64,000 bases of DNA, taken from assembly GCA_037039685.1 (NCBI GenBank), contig JAWNGF010000003.1, forward strand, positions 4,252,571 to 4,316,570, written 5' to 3'. The stretch comes from Ceratobasidium sp. AG-K (taxonomy: Eukaryota > Basidiomycota > Agaricomycetes > Cantharellales > Ceratobasidiaceae). Numbering within the stretch: position 1 is the first letter of the stretch; every line of letters starts with the position of its first letter. This document shows, in pieces, positions 1 to 13,000 of this stretch. Made by a program: the position numbers and the translations under genes. The notes under the pieces were generated by a model. That model ran no database searches. It was given only the letters and a program-made list of their open reading frames with translations, and was not told the DNA's origin.

Positions 1-2349
1 GAGGATGCCGAGGACGAAGCAGTCGAACAAGAGCCTGTAGGTCCCCTACAGCGAGACAGTGTGCCTCCGAACAGCCCCACCCCACGACCCAATGGATATC
101 CGAATCCTCGACTTCCTCCATCTCCGTCGCGTAGTCATGGCATACGTGCTCCGTCGCTGGGTGCTCCGCCCAGCGCTCCATCGTCCAGACAGACATTCGG
201 ATTGGCTCCTCCACCTATGAACAGACATTCACGTGCTCCGTCGGTCTACGAGCCGCTTTATGGCAACCCACCAAGTGCTCCGCCTACAAAACAAACATTT
301 AGCCCGACGTCACCGACAGCTCCTCCCCCAGCCTCGCCATGGAGAACAGCGTTCCCACCTCCCTCTCCGTCGACTGGGTCGTCTGGAGTGAGCCCACAGA
401 CCGCTACATCTGGTCGACGTGGACACGGTCGAGTACATTCTCGGAATTTGTCCGTGTACTTTCCGAGGCCTGGCCAAGCGCCGGCTGGCGGTGTCGAGTC
501 GATTGCCGAGGACGCAGACGGGCAGGAGATCGAGTTTGGCAATGGACGTTCTGATGCGCCGATTCAGCTTATCCCAGCCCCGGCGGGTTCACAAAAAGCA
601 TTTGGGGACTTTAAATTTGGTGGGCTGCCAATGGGTGACGCACCCAGCGTGAGCGAGGGTGGGAAACGACGAGGGTGGGTTTTGGTGTACGATCTGATTT
701 TCAAGCTAATTACTATGAGCAGACACCACCACAAACACTCCCTCTCGCACAACTTTTTCTCATTCATGGAGCCCGGGGGAAACGCCAAATCCAACGCATT
801 CCCAAACCTAAAATCACCCATCCCAGAATCCCCATGGGCCCCACTCACACCGTTCCCCGCATCCGCAACTTATCCAAGCACAGCTTCCACCCTCGCTCCG
901 GGCGTCTCACTCACACCCGACCCACCCCGACGCGACCATTCCCCTCTCCACGCACCTCGCGGCGGATCCTATGCGTATTTCCAGGACCTTCCGCCCGGCT
1001 CGAAACGCGCCCTCATGTTTGGTCTAATCGAGTTTATTGTGGGTGGAATGGTTTGGGTCGCTGGACAGCGTCGAGGTAGTTTGGCCTGCGCGGGGTTGGG
1101 ATATTGGGTCGTGTTTGATGCGATGGGAGTCGGGATGGGTGTCGTCGGACGGGAAATTGGGAATGGCGTCGTTGGCGAGACTGTCGCACGACCATACGGG
1201 TACGTACTCCAAGTCGGTTCCGAACGCGGGGTTAACGAGTGATAGGTCTGTCCGATTGGAGACGACACTCATGTTTGGTCAAGCGGTGTATCTAATGTTT
1301 GCCGCTGTGTACACGTGTAAAGAGACGGTTGAGCACTTGTTGCTCGCCGCTGGGTCCTCGCACCATCATCATTCTGGGGACGAGGAGGCGTATACGCCTG
1401 ACGGGTGCGTCGAACCCTGAATTCATTTGTGGCGTACTAATGGCAATGGTAGATTGTTATTCCCAAACGTGTTATTAGTGCTCTCGGCGCTATGCATGCT
1501 CTTTACTGCTTTCATGCTCGGGACGCATGAGCGACTATTATCTGGTACGCTCCCGATGTTTCGCCCCGGTCAGCACCTAACATTTGACTAGCAACAATAA
1601 ACGACGTACCCACACTCTCTTCCATATCTCAACACTTTCGTTCATCTTCCTCCAGTAAACCATCTCGTTCTCACTCGTCTCAATACAACTCGCAACCCAA
1701 ACTCGTCCGGGTTCTCGATAACCCGTTTTGTATCACCCCGGTCGTGTTTGCTGTGACCTTGCTTGGGGTGTCTACTTTTATTCCTTCGTAAGTTCGTCCC
1801 TCTGGTAATTGTGGAGATTTTAACAAGTTGGGCAGGACGGAACACCGTTCGCTGGATTTAGCGCTAGCAGGCGTTGAGACGCTCGTTACGTGGGCGATTG
1901 CGTATCCGACTGCCGTGTCGTTGGGCAAGGTCTTGTTGCAGACTGCGCCCGAGGTGGGGATGGAGGGTGTGCAGAGGGTCGTGCGAGAGGTTAGTGTGAT
2001 TTACTTGGGTGGTTTCATTGCTGACTGGAACCGAAATCAAAATCAACTCCTAACATCATTGGATCTAAATATAAACCGAACTACCATAAACTTCCCACGA
2101 CCAAAAAACGATACTAATCACAAACACTAGCTCGAACGCCACCCCCAAATCACCCGCCCACCCGTACCCAAAGTCTGGCAACTCACACCCGGAAGCGCGC
2201 TGGTCGCGAGCATGGAGATCCACGTCCGACGAGGAGTCGACGACGCAGAAGTATTAGCGCTCACGCGGTACGCCTATGAGCGATGCGTGGCCGCTGTAGG
2301 GCGGGGAGGCGGGCCGGGAGGTGTGAGCGTGAGCGTGGTGCGCGAGTAG
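1..2349 (+). CDS. ZRG17: Zrg17-like CDF-family zinc transporter (5' end outside window)
   Basis: The reading frame is open from base 1, so the start lies upstream. The N-terminal part is a long Pro/Ser-rich cytosolic region with the motif HSRNLSVYFPRPG. It is followed by a His-rich HHHKHSLSHNFFSF segment, then hydrophobic helices (RALMFGLIEFIVGG..., YWVVFDAMGVGMG, LMFGQAVYLMFAAVY, LFPNVLLVLSALCMLF, CITPVVFAVTLLG, LDLALAGVETLVTWAIAYP), and a C-terminal cytosolic domain (VWQLTPGSALVASMEIHV). I spliced exons 1-674, 723-1199, 1246-1404, 1453-1544, 1592-1787, 1836-1989 and 2131-2349; the first intron (48 nt) is in frame and might be retained. Zrg17 proteins of fungi pair with another CDF protein to load zinc into the secretory pathway; that role is taken from the family. 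The family call rests on remembered motif order, not on a search. Confidence 0.75.
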
Positions 2350-2485
2350 ACATTTTTGATCTGTGGCCTATCTTAGATTATTGAATTCTGTTGGCGGGTG
2401 ATTGACATCCGTGTTTTGAATCTTCTGGTGATGGCGCTTGGCGGAACGTTGTAGTCCGCCTGTGTGTGACGTGGACGTGAGTGTG

Positions 2486-2493
2486 TATAAATG
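2486..2493 (+). promoter_or_regulatory. TATA-like box for the DUF1348 gene
   Basis: TATAAATG lies 100 nt upstream of the ATG at 2586, a normal position for a fungal TATA element. Only the sequence match and spacing support it. Confidence 0.35.
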
Positions 2494-2585
2494 GTAGGCT
2501 TTGCAGCTATACTCTTGCATTCACCCCTAGCGAAGTCGCGTATAGCATTCCTTTTGCTCATTACACCCCGACTTGATCTTATATT

Positions 2586-3220
2586 ATGCGACCATACCTG
2601 CGCCTCCCAGTCCAAATTGCTACTCGCGCCATGTCAACCAATCCGCTCCCACCCGCCAAGCTAGTTCCTCCATTTACTGCCGAAACCGCTCACGCCAAGG
2701 TTAAACTTGCACAAAACCTCTGGAACGGGCAAGATCCCGCAAAAATCGCACTCGCATATACCGCAGGTCTGTCCCACCCTCTCACAATATCTTACCAGCT
2801 AACCCACCGCTCACCCTCAGACAGCATTTGGCGCAACCGCTCGAGCTTCCTCCAAGGCCGAACGGCAATAACCGACCTCCTCACCCGCAAATGGGCAAAA
2901 GAAAAAGACTATATGCTCCGTAAAGAGTTGTTTTCGTTTACGGATAACCGGATTGCTGTGCAATTTTGGTACGAGTACCGGGATGCGGAGGATGGGCTCA
3001 AGTGGAAGCGGTGTTGTGAGTGTTTTATTTCGTCTTATTTACTGGTGGCGCTCATGCGGGTTTAGATGGGTTGGAGGATTGGACGTTTGCGGAGGACGGG
3101 CTGATGCGCAAGCGTCAAATGAGTGGAAATGATATTGGGATTAAAGATGAGGAGAGGTGGTTCAAGGGGCTGACCAAGGACGAGGTGGACAGTGTGGATA
3201 TCTCAGAAATGCATTGGTAA
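2586..3220 (+). CDS. DUF1348 / SnoaL-like NTF2-fold protein
   Basis: Three exons join in frame: 2586-2766, 2821-3015, 3066-3220, with introns of 54 and 50 nt. The protein (about 175 residues) has the DUF1348 pattern: SIWRNRSSFLQGR, LTRKWAKEKDYMLRKELFSF, NRIAVQFWYEYRD, WKRCYGLEDWTF and a C-terminal EERWFKGL. This family adopts the NTF2-like cone fold; most members are small cytosolic or mitochondrial proteins with no established reaction. A second in-frame ATG at 2631 (MSTNPLPPAKLVPPF) aligns better with the usual family start, so residues 1-15, which are basic and lack acidic residues, could be a short targeting extension or simply untranslated leader. The fold is well supported; the function is not known. 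Confidence 0.8.
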
Positions 3221-3348
3221 TGGGCGGCAGCAAGCGGCTTGTCGAGTAAACCTGGGACTATTTGAAATAACCTAATTTGGTCTAATTGGCACTTGTAACT
3301 GATCGGTGACGCCAAACTGCTTTGGTCACAACGACCACACCGCCCATC

Positions 3349-5340
3349 ATGAACATCGAAGAGTATAGACAAATGCGAGAGAACTTGGCGTCTATAATTG
3401 AGTCTCTTCCTAACCTGACATCTAATGTCCAGCAACTCCCAGTGTTGGATATGGATGGAGGATCGTTTGGTGGAGGCAATAACGAGGTCGTTGGAATTAA
3501 AAACTTTAGGATTAGCGCTGAAAAGGACATAGATGGTCTCGATACCGTGAGTTGGTATTGATTGATCTCGTATCACGGCTCAGTCTGTTAGGAAGTTTAT
3601 ATCCCAGCACTTGAATACCCAAGGCCCTTTGCCGCCACTATCGACGAATGCGCCGTACCTTTTGGCTGTATGGAGCGAGATTATCGCCGCCTCCCCGGTT
3701 CAGGCTATTGGAAAGTCCTTCAACTTGCCTAAAGAGAAAGGTCGCGGGAAGGATGCTGGAACAGTCAAAGTGGATGTGGTATCAGACGAAGGAAGACGGT
3801 GGATTCGGGTGAATACGTGAGTGAGTCGTCCCCTTGCGAACTAGTCGCAGCTGGTAGAACATCTAATGCGTAACCTCCCAGAATCAAAAACTCTCGTCTA
3901 ATGGCAGAGATCCACGAGCTCGACGGATACGACTCCGAGTCATCCGAAGCAAGCGTCGATCACAAGAATAATATCGTCGCCCCATCTGGGGAAAATTCCG
4001 TTATCAAAATGGCCCGATCGCTACTTGCTGCTGCTACTCACCACACTGCACCAGACACTGGCGAAATTCCTCGCGTGACCTTGCGTCTCACTAGGCTCGA
4101 GGTTGATTATGCGACAAGTACCGAGCGGGTCGATCCTCGAATTACTCGCACTGTAAAGGAGCTTGAATCGCTTGGTGTAGATGTACAACTTGGAGAGAGA
4201 CCGTTCCCGCCCAGGCTTGAACCAGTGCCCCCCGCACCCGTCGTCTTACCTCGACCCACCCTACGCATCAATCTTGACCTTTCCCTCATCATTGCTCTGG
4301 TATCGGACCTCACGCATTCAGCACTGCCTACCACCGAAGAAGAGGCTTGGGAACGGTTCAAGCCCCTAACTAGGATCTGGAAATCCGGCAGGTTATTTCG
4401 TAGTATGGTTGCCTCTGAGCCTACTAGCGATGATGAATCGATTGCCAGCGGAGACAAGGTGGATGATGGGGATGATGTTGTAAAGGACTCGCGCGAGCAT
4501 TCGAGGGCCTTGGCCCTCCAACTTCTATCCGAAATGCGGCACAGCCTTCTAGATGAAATGGCTATATACCTCAAGTCGGCCGACCAACCGCTCGAGTTTT
4601 GGACTACCCCAGAGGCCCAGGAGCGATGCGTCAAAATTGTACGAAGGATCGGAGGGACGGGGGAACAACGACGAGCTCGGGCATTATTCGATCCCGACGG
4701 CGAGTCGGCGTTTTGGCAAGATTCCAGGTTTAGCCCATGCTTCATACCCGGGCTGGTTCCGCTTCGCGTTTATCCTGAGCATGTCCCAGTCTCATCTGCA
4801 CTCCGAGGTTCAGGTTCAGCAAATTCATCCGAAATATTCGCTCGGAGACTGTTTCGAACTTGTCGAATATTGCTCTCTCCAAACCACGCCGAAGCCCAAG
4901 CTCGACTCAAGGGTACGACTGTACCGCTCGGATATGCTACTGAGCTTGGTCCTCCAGGCGATACGCCTCTCGCACCTTCAATAGATACGGGCATGCCATC
5001 TCCATCTGTTCTCGCCGTGTCTCGGCCCAATACTAGACTCACGGCACATACCGTACGGTCCATGCTCTGGGGCGTTTCAAAGCGGATTACCACCTTGACA
5101 GCCAATCGAGCCAGTGTCAAGGCCGTACTTCGGGAGATGAGGGTACTTGCTGGGATCCCAACAGAACAGGACGAGCTGACACACAATGTTGAAGTGGACG
5201 GTAAGAACAGCAAACCGGAGGGAGACATGGAAGAAGTGGGAGATGAAGGTATTGCTGTGTTGTGGGTTGTTGAGCCTCGCTCGTTGGCTGAGCAAATGAG
5301 GTCTGACGTTGTAAGCGCCGGAGAGGGCATAAATGCGTAA
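3349..5340 (+). CDS. DUF1308 protein, C7orf25/UPF0415 homologue
   Basis: Exons 3349-3546, 3584-3816 and 3882-5340 give a protein of about 630 residues. The N-terminal part (LASIIESLPNLTS, RKFISQHL, LLAVWSEIIAA) matches the helical N-terminal domain of this family. The middle carries the very conserved KVDVVSDEGRRWIRVNT-IKNSRL junction, then DGYDSESSE and RVTLRLTRL...LESLGVDVQLGERP, diagnostic of DUF1308. The DUF1308 domain is related to PIN-like nuclease folds; its biochemical role in fungi is unknown. The first intron as modelled is only 37 nt, short for this genome, so the exon 1-2 junction and the start codon are the weakest part; an additional upstream exon is possible. The last exon is a single 1.46-kb open block ending in an acidic tail. 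Confidence 0.75.
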
Positions 5341-5824
5341 ATTTACAGGCGAATCATTGCTGCGGGCATTCTTGCAGTTGCCCCATACAACTTAAAAGAT
5401 CCCCGCTGAGAGATTCGAGGCTTCCATCCTTGATTGGGAGGCGTTAAAACGCCTCAAGATGGGCGCACTATGAGAGAATATTTACTCGCGAGATCAGGTG
5501 AGACTGTGGTCGTCAAAAAATCATCATCAGGGTCGTTGAACAGACTTGAGCGAGGCCTGAGAGTGCATTTATGAACGGTCCAAGCGCCCCGGAAGCACCA
5601 TGGTCCTTTCCAGTACCAGCGCCTCTCCGAATTGATTATCCCTCCGGATGCAATTGTTGGGCCTCACCGACCTCACCGCGAACAGTAAGTGCCAGACATA
5701 TAAGTTATGTCGTGTGCCAAATCCTGACTCTCCCTGTTTATTCTAGATTAATGTACGTACACTCCTCGATAGAGATCTTTGGTTGCACTGTGCTAATAGC
5801 TTGTTCCGACCGTGAATAGTCACG
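5341..5824. other. Intergenic region and RPL41 5' leader
   Basis: No coding signal is convincing here. A GTAAGT at 5685 with TTCTAG at 5741-5746, and GTACGT at 5753 with GAATAG ending at 5819, could be one or two 5'-UTR introns of RPL41, a common arrangement in fungal ribosomal protein genes. An upstream ATG at 5571 opens a short frame whose relevance is unclear. Confidence 0.3.
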
Positions 5825-6007
5825 ATGAGAGAGGTGAGTGATGACGGGATTTTGGATATTTTGAGATGCTAACAAAGCTTGTAGAAATGGAAGAAGAAGC
5901 GTTCGCGCAGACTCCGCAGGAAGCGTAGAAAGATGAGAGCGCGCTCCAGTACGTCCAGTGCCATATACTTCATTTGAGTACCTCACATCGTGCTTTTATT
6001 AGAATAA
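5825..6007 (+). CDS. RPL41: 60S ribosomal protein L41 (eL41), 25 residues
   Basis: Three tiny exons, 5825-5833, 5885-5948 and 6003-6007, with GT-AG introns of 51 and 54 nt, encode a 25-residue peptide (MREKWKKKRSRRLRRKRRK then MRARSK). This is the highly basic single-helix protein eL41, which sits at the bridge between ribosomal subunits. Nearly every residue is Lys or Arg and the length equals that of eukaryotic eL41. The last exon contributes only two bases of the final Lys codon plus the stop, so automated gene callers easily miss it. Phase agreement at both junctions and the exact length make the call firm. Confidence 0.95.
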
Positions 6008-6297
6008 ACACCTCGCCGATCTAGGCTAGTACTCGTTCATTCACTAGTCGTTGCCCTCGACCTTCATTCCGAATCTGTTAACTATTCATGAAACCCATGG
6101 GCGGGTCACGCTTGGTCTCAAGTCACACTGTATCAAAAGCAATTGAGTCGTGTATGTTTTGTATTCGTCTGAGTATGGCATATGCACTTTATCTTCTTCT
6201 GGGCACCTCGAGTGGTCGTTGTGTGAGCATGCAAGTGCTTAAGTTTAGATTGAGTGATAGGCTACTATAAATTGGGAACATCGTGCCATGGCATCGT

Positions 6298-7228
6298 TCA
6301 TTTCGAATCCTTTTGGTGAGCCTCCTTCAAGGCTTTCAAGAGGCGTTCATGTAAGCTGGATGTTAGCCTCAACGGGCCATCTCTGGTGACTGTCCTATAA
6401 GCGAGCGAGTCAGCTGCGGATATCAGATGACAAACTTGCTTAGACACTTGCCGGTACGAAGGCATTCGCTGATAGGTATCCCCCTTGATCTGCCATCCGC
6501 CAAGTGTTAGCCGTGCGCCAGAAAGGACTTCTTCGCATACCTTTCCCTCCTGTACCAATACGCTTCCTACAATATCATCTGGATCGCCCACACGGCCCTG
6601 TTCAGGAAAGTTCCTCAAATCTATAGCCCCCAAAAATTAGAATACGTTATTGCGAGAGAATGCGACGCCTTCGCTTACCATGGACATGTAACCACCCTTC
6701 CTGTCTTTGTGTTGCATCGTTTGTTAATTCCTTATCGACCCCTTCAACGAGTGCCGCTTTAACAGTGTCGTGTAACAAATCCACAAAAGGGACTGTGTTT
6801 AGCATATATTCTCTGGATCAACAACCTCGTACGTTGGTGAAATAAGCAGCCTTACGGTTCTCCTTGAATCCATCCAAGCCTGCATCTTCGGGAACATGCC
6901 CGATCACAGTTGGTGAGTCTGGGCGACTGGGCTTCTCAGAGAGAAAGGAGAGCGCATAAGTCTTGTTTCCGATTGGATGGTAGTAGAGCCCTTTGCGATC
7001 TGGGTCCTCGGATACGTCGGAAGACGAGTAGGAACGAGCTTGAGGGATTCCAAAGGCTATAGCTGGATGGGGTAGATGAATGGGCGCCGGGAACGCACGA
7101 GACTGTGGGCGAGTAGAACGTAGAGGATAGGTTATCGGAGCGCGGGCTATCGCACCGGTCGAACAAAGTGAGCGCCGTGCAATGGCGAAACGAGGCAGCT
7201 TGGGTGAAACGAGTTTTTGACAATGCAT
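6298..7228 (-). CDS. Conserved fungal protein, probably mitochondrial, function unknown
   Basis: Exons on the minus strand are 7228-6856, 6792-6679 and 6620-6298 (introns 63 and 58 nt), giving about 270 residues. The first 60 residues are rich in Arg, Ser, Ala and Leu and almost free of acidic residues (LPRFAIARRSLCSTGAIARAP), typical of a mitochondrial presequence. The mature part begins with DPDRKGLYYHPIGNKTYALSFL and SPTVIGHVPEDAGLDGFKEN, then PFVDLLHDTVKAALVEGVD and EGWLHVHDLRNFPEQGRVGDPDDIVGSVLV. The spliced frame through these blocks is clean. I do not recognise a named domain. Localisation is inferred from composition only. Confidence 0.65.
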
Positions 7229-7559
7229 AATCTGAGGTCGTTGTGGTCGAAATAACCCCTAATGTTGTTTCTGTATGAAAGGGATTAAATACGGAACTGT
7301 CGATCGTGACGTCAAGCTGGTCATGCTGACCCCAGTGGCGTGTAACAGTGCCGTTGATGGTAACGCAACAACAAGTCCACACAAATCCCGACATGCGGCA
7401 AGGTGGCCCAGTGGAGCTGATCGCATGTACTTGTCAGATATACTTGAAAAAAATCACACGTTCACACCATCCACGCGTCATAAAAAATATAGCGAAGTCT
7501 TATTCGTGCATGTATGATACAATTCGACGAGCGCCTCAACACGTCTACAAACCAGCCAA

Positions 7560-8182
<623 letters not shown>

Positions 8183-8664
8183 GATTGCAGTGTAGCCTGT
8201 TCAACTCAAATACCGGTGATGTGGAACGGAATACTCGTCGCAGTGGAAATGTACAAGCGCGTGAACGGGCTTGGGGTCAAAGTCTCGAGCGCGCGCAGGG
8301 TTCACATTTACGTAATGCGCCGGGCGCCAAACTCTTTCCTATGATCAGGTGACCTTCTAATTAGTCCGAATGAAGGCAGACAATTCGGGGTAATGCACTT
8401 GGTTCGCCCTATTCATAAGTCCTCATGATCCGTTTTTTTACCGAGCTCGATCCTTAAAGTACATATATGATTAGTAGCTTGCTTCTCGAGTTGCCGATAT
8501 TTTCAATCACGAAGGAAACGGGACACATGTTCGCGTCGGAGCTCCGTGGAAGCGGTTGGAATCTTGCTGGCAGTCATGGCGGCCCGGAGGGCCCAATAAA
8601 AACACGCCGACCAGGAGGTGATCACTCACAGTTCTCACTTAGTCTTCGTTTGTACTGTCACATC
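8183..8664. other. Divergent promoter region between HRT1 and the SGNH esterase
   Basis: About 480 bp separate the two start codons. An AT-rich ACATATATGA at 8461-8470 could be a TATA element for the rightward gene. No coding frame is convincing. Confidence 0.3.
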
Positions 8665-9784
8665 ATGCGCACTTTTGGAACAGCTCTATTGGCCGGGCTT
8701 GTTGCGTCTGCCTTGGCAGCACCAGGTATGCATATAGCGGTGTCCCAAGGGCAGAAGTATATCTTACAGTTATAACCAGGCATTTTGCTTATTGGAGATA
8801 GTACGGTGACTGCTACGAAGGGCTGGAGTACTGGCTTTGTAAGTATACAGAGGTTTAAATCAGCCGCGTGCTTAAAAATCATCGCTAGTGTGCAGACACG
8901 ACCGGTCTTGCCCAATGTGTGGATCTCGCCAGCAGCGGCGTGAGTGATCACACTGCGAGCCGAGTTTCGTGCGCAAGCTGAAACATTTGATTTTCATTAG
9001 AAAACTACAGTTACCTGGCAGGCACAGACACAGTATAGTACAATGCTGACTAAATGTAAAACGGCCAATACCTACGCACTAATTCAATTTGGACACAACG
9101 ACCGTAGGTACGCTAACGACCTCGAAAGAAGTTGCTTATTCGTATGAAATTACAGAGAAAGTGATGACAACCACCCAATTCGCGGCAAATCTCACATCGC
9201 TCACCAATAAAATTAAGGTGCGCATATATCTGGTGTATTTACGGAACGAGACTAAATTTGATAAAGAGCGCTGGATGCTCCCCAGTGCTGCTCACCTCGC
9301 TCGCTCGCCGTACCTTCTCCAGTGAACACGCAACCTCAGACAGCCTTGGGCCGTACTCAGCGCAAACGATAAGCGTGGCATCCAATCTAGGGTTGCCCGT
9401 AAGTATGGGGCATACATACGTAAATCATTGGCTGACTTTATTTGATAGCTTTTGCCCTTGCTGGCCGATTCTCGTGCGTACTTGGATAAGCTGGGAAAGA
9501 CAAACGCTATGACGTACGTGAGTAGTTGCGCTCTGGAGAATGATGCTGAACCATGACACTTTCAGATTCAACTTGGAAGCCGATGATACCACACACTTGA
9601 ACTCGTAAGAGCATCCTAGTTCTCCCTGTAATATCTCTCTAATGCTCGACCCGCTTCTAGACAAGGCGCCAAGTATTTTGGACGCATTGTAGCGGACGAG
9701 GTCAAGTCAAAGATTTCTGCACTGTCTTCGTACATTGTGAAGGATACGGCACTCTCCGCGAAAATCACGGCCGGAACTTTGTAA
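8665..9784 (+). CDS. Secreted SGNH/GDSL esterase, rhamnogalacturonan-acetylesterase-like
   Basis: The protein starts with a signal peptide (MRTFGTALLAGLVASALAAP). Eight exons can be joined; the first two introns are 8726-8779 and 8839-8888. All four SGNH blocks are present: GILLIGDSTV (catalytic Ser), LASSGKTTV (Gly), FGHNDQKV (Asn) and DDTTHLNSQGAKYFG (Asp and His). SAGCSPVLLTSLARR matches the strand preceding the fourth block. Enzymes of this type (CE12) deacetylate rhamnogalacturonan in pectin outside the cell. The predicted length of about 240 residues agrees with the family. The fifth junction, just after GHND, needs a 52-nt intron to stay in frame. Substrate specificity cannot be read from sequence; another acetyl-polysaccharide is possible. 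Confidence 0.85.
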
Positions 9785-10044
9785 TGGTACTTCGAGGCTT
9801 TTTGATGTCATATGATGGGATAGTATTCGAATAAACTGTATAACATGTGGTTACAACGGAACAAATCACTTGAAACGAGTATGGACTGCATATTGACGAG
9901 ATCGAGGCAAAACACAAATACGTAGGTAAAAAAAAGTAGGAGAAAATACAAACATTGATCAAGGGACGAGAGAACAGTGAGATCGAGTAGATAGAAATCA
10001 AATCAAGTAGGTGCAATCTCCAGCATCGTCAGACAAATAGCTCG

Positions 10045-13000
10045 CTAAGCGCCACCACCAGAAGGACGGGGTCCGAAGAAGCTGCCAGAAGGGCCGAAGG
10101 GACTGCGACTACGATCGCGAGCGGTGACAACGGGAGGGTCAGCAGTATCGAATCCGGTGGGCGAGGGCGAAGGAACTTGAGTCGCATCGCCACGCCAAGA
10201 TTGCCAGGACGCAGCGGTACGAGGTGCAGGGACGTATTCAGTAGACGAGAGCGGGCCAGTGGGGTAAATCGGGGTCGGGGCAACCATGGCTTCCTCGCGG
10301 TCACGTTGGCTGCGCCTGCGGGTACGAACGGTGCGCCAAGCAGACGGCTTCGGGGCACGTTCTTCCTCGACGACGTGAACGACCTCGGGTGCAGGTGCTG
10401 GGGTGCGGGAAAGCTCAACAGGGCAGACGTCACCGCCGGGTGGGACCCTAATTATAGGATTAACTTGGAATCCGGGACTTGTGGGGACTGTAACATACCA
10501 GTCCGGTTCAAATTCTCCGCCAGGTCCATACTTGCTCTTCATTGTCAACAAACAGCCAATTTCGCTGCAAGACGAGTATTAGACCTGGTCTCAAGAAAAT
10601 TGATCAGGTAACGCACTGTTGCAAACCCCTCTTCTCCTCGCGAAGCTTCCCAACCTCCTTCAGTAGCATACGAACTTCCTCAGATAGCGCTTTGGAGAAG
10701 TCATCCAGGTACTGTATATGCGTGCTAAGTATAAAGTCACGGGAATGGCTACGTGTTACTGACCCTCTGCACATTGAATGGAACTTGCTCAGCAGCCGTA
10801 GCGCGTACAGATTCCAGGGTCTCCAAGTGTTTCCGGTCCATGTCAGTGCGTAAAGCTAGTGGAAGTGATGAGCTCCAGTTAATTTAGAACCTTGTCGGGT
10901 GTACATACTGTCAGCAATCGACGCCATCATAGCAGCCATTTCCGCATTCTGTTGTTGCATCGCCACAAGAACCGCTTCGATACCTGTAGAAAAAAAGGTA
11001 AGACGTAATCCGTAGTCAATCTAAGGATACGTACCAGGTCGTGCTGCAGCAGCTACGCGTTCTTCTTCCTGGCGTCTGCGTTCCTCTTCACGTTCCGCGA
11101 TGATACCGTTCACTAGGTCGTGCAATGTCTCCGCTCGTTCAGCCTTAGCAGTCCGGCGCTGTTGCTTCTCCGCCCAGCGTTGATCGTCAGCCTCACGCCA
11201 ACGTGCAGCTTCGGCACGACGCTCTTCCAGTGCATTGGTGATGTCGACAAGCTGGGCACGGTTGATGGCTTCGCGCTCCTCGGCTTCAGCTCGCAACTGG
11301 TCGAATCTAGCTTGTTCTGCCGCGACGCGTTCCAGACGTTCACGCTCGATGACTTCACGGGCCTGAGCCAACTCTTCCTCTAGTCCACGCATTCGGGCTT
11401 GATGGTTCTCCAACTCCTGCGCACGTTCTGCCTCGCGAATCTCCAATAGCCGGGTACGCTCCTCCTCTGCAATTGCGCGTTCCTCCTCGATCTCACGCAA
11501 GAACTCATCTCGCTCAGCCTTGGTTGACTCGATGGCGTCACGAACCGTCTGGGCGATTTCTCGTCCAATGTCCTGCTCGTGCCTAGCTTGCTCGATTTGT
11601 CCGCGTTCGGACACCTCGCGACGGATGGTTTCAGTGATCTCGAAGACCTGGCGACGTCGTTCCTCGGCTAGAGCAGCACGCTCACGTTCGACCTCATCAA
11701 AGAGCCTTTGCCTCTCACGCTCGTTGGCCTCAAAGAGCTGTTGCCGAGCGATTTCAGCACGTTCAGCGGCTTCAGCAGCTTCCCTGCGGGCTGCCTCGTT
11801 CTGGGCAAAGATACGTTGACGCTCTTCTTCGGCAGCCTGGCGTGCGGCTGCATCCTCCAACGCAATCACGGACGAACGAGTCGAAGCGGTCGACCTCGGG
11901 GTACGCACGGGGACAGATACGCGATGAATGCTACCAGCAGGACGAATGATTGCGCCAGAGGGTGGAACCGAGTGAGTCGATGAATGGACAGAAGAGCGAT
12001 GGCTTTCCACGATACTATCGAGCCGGGGGTGAGTGGCGACTGGGGTATAGGGAACTCCTGGTTGGCTAACAGAGTCGTCGGGCCGAATCTCAGTGATTAT
12101 CGTGCCTCCATACTCGGACTGCGGGGGTTCGATGATCGTGGGATGACTAAGGCGAGTACCAGTTTGGGAACCAACATCAAAGACAACGCGACCGCCAATC
12201 GGTACACCACCTCCAGGTTGAAGGATAGAGGTAGGCGGGTTGAGCTGCGCTGGATTGGTGATTTGGATGCGTGAGGCTTCAGAGGGAACACTTGGCGAGG
12301 TGACACGAATGATGTGAGGCGGCTGGGACGCAACACGAATGACCTGAGACTCGGAGGGCGCGGCTGAACCAAGGCGAATAATCTGCGGTGGCTGGGGAGT
12401 AGCTGATCCCACACGGATGACCTGAGGCTTTTCTTCTGCCCTGGAGCCGATTCGAATGATCTGAGGCTCGCTGATCGGGGCAGGAGCTGCGACTACGGGT
12501 GCGGGTGCTGGTCGAGGGGAAGTAACGCGGATAATCTGAGGCTCGGTTTGGGCTGCAGATCCAAGGCGCACGACCGTCGGTGGTTCTGTGGCAGGGGCGG
12601 CTACGGCAGCGGGGGCAGCTGGCTGGATGTGAGGAGACGTGACGCGAATGACTTGCGGACCTGGCTGAGATCTAAATACAGCCACATCATATCAGAATGG
12701 ACGCAAAGTCAATGTTTAAACCACTTACTGTGCGGGTGCGACTACGGGTTTGGGAGACGTGACGCGAATGACCTGGGGACCTTCCTGAGGGACTGGGGAA
12801 CCAACGCGAATGACCTGGGGCGGTTGCGAGGCCACAACCGGTGCTGGGGCATCAACGACAGGGGCGACTACCTGTGGGTGTGCAGAGGTAACGCGAATAA
12901 CCTGAGGCGTAATCGGTCGATCACTTCCACCAATGCGGACCACTTGGGGGGGCTCGGACTTGACGACTTCGGGGACGACCACTGGTGCTGGCCTGGGCGA

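Noticed and set aside
5571..5819. 82-codon plus-strand open frame upstream of RPL41
   Set aside because: It crosses likely leader introns of RPL41 and has no recognised domain; at most an upstream open frame.
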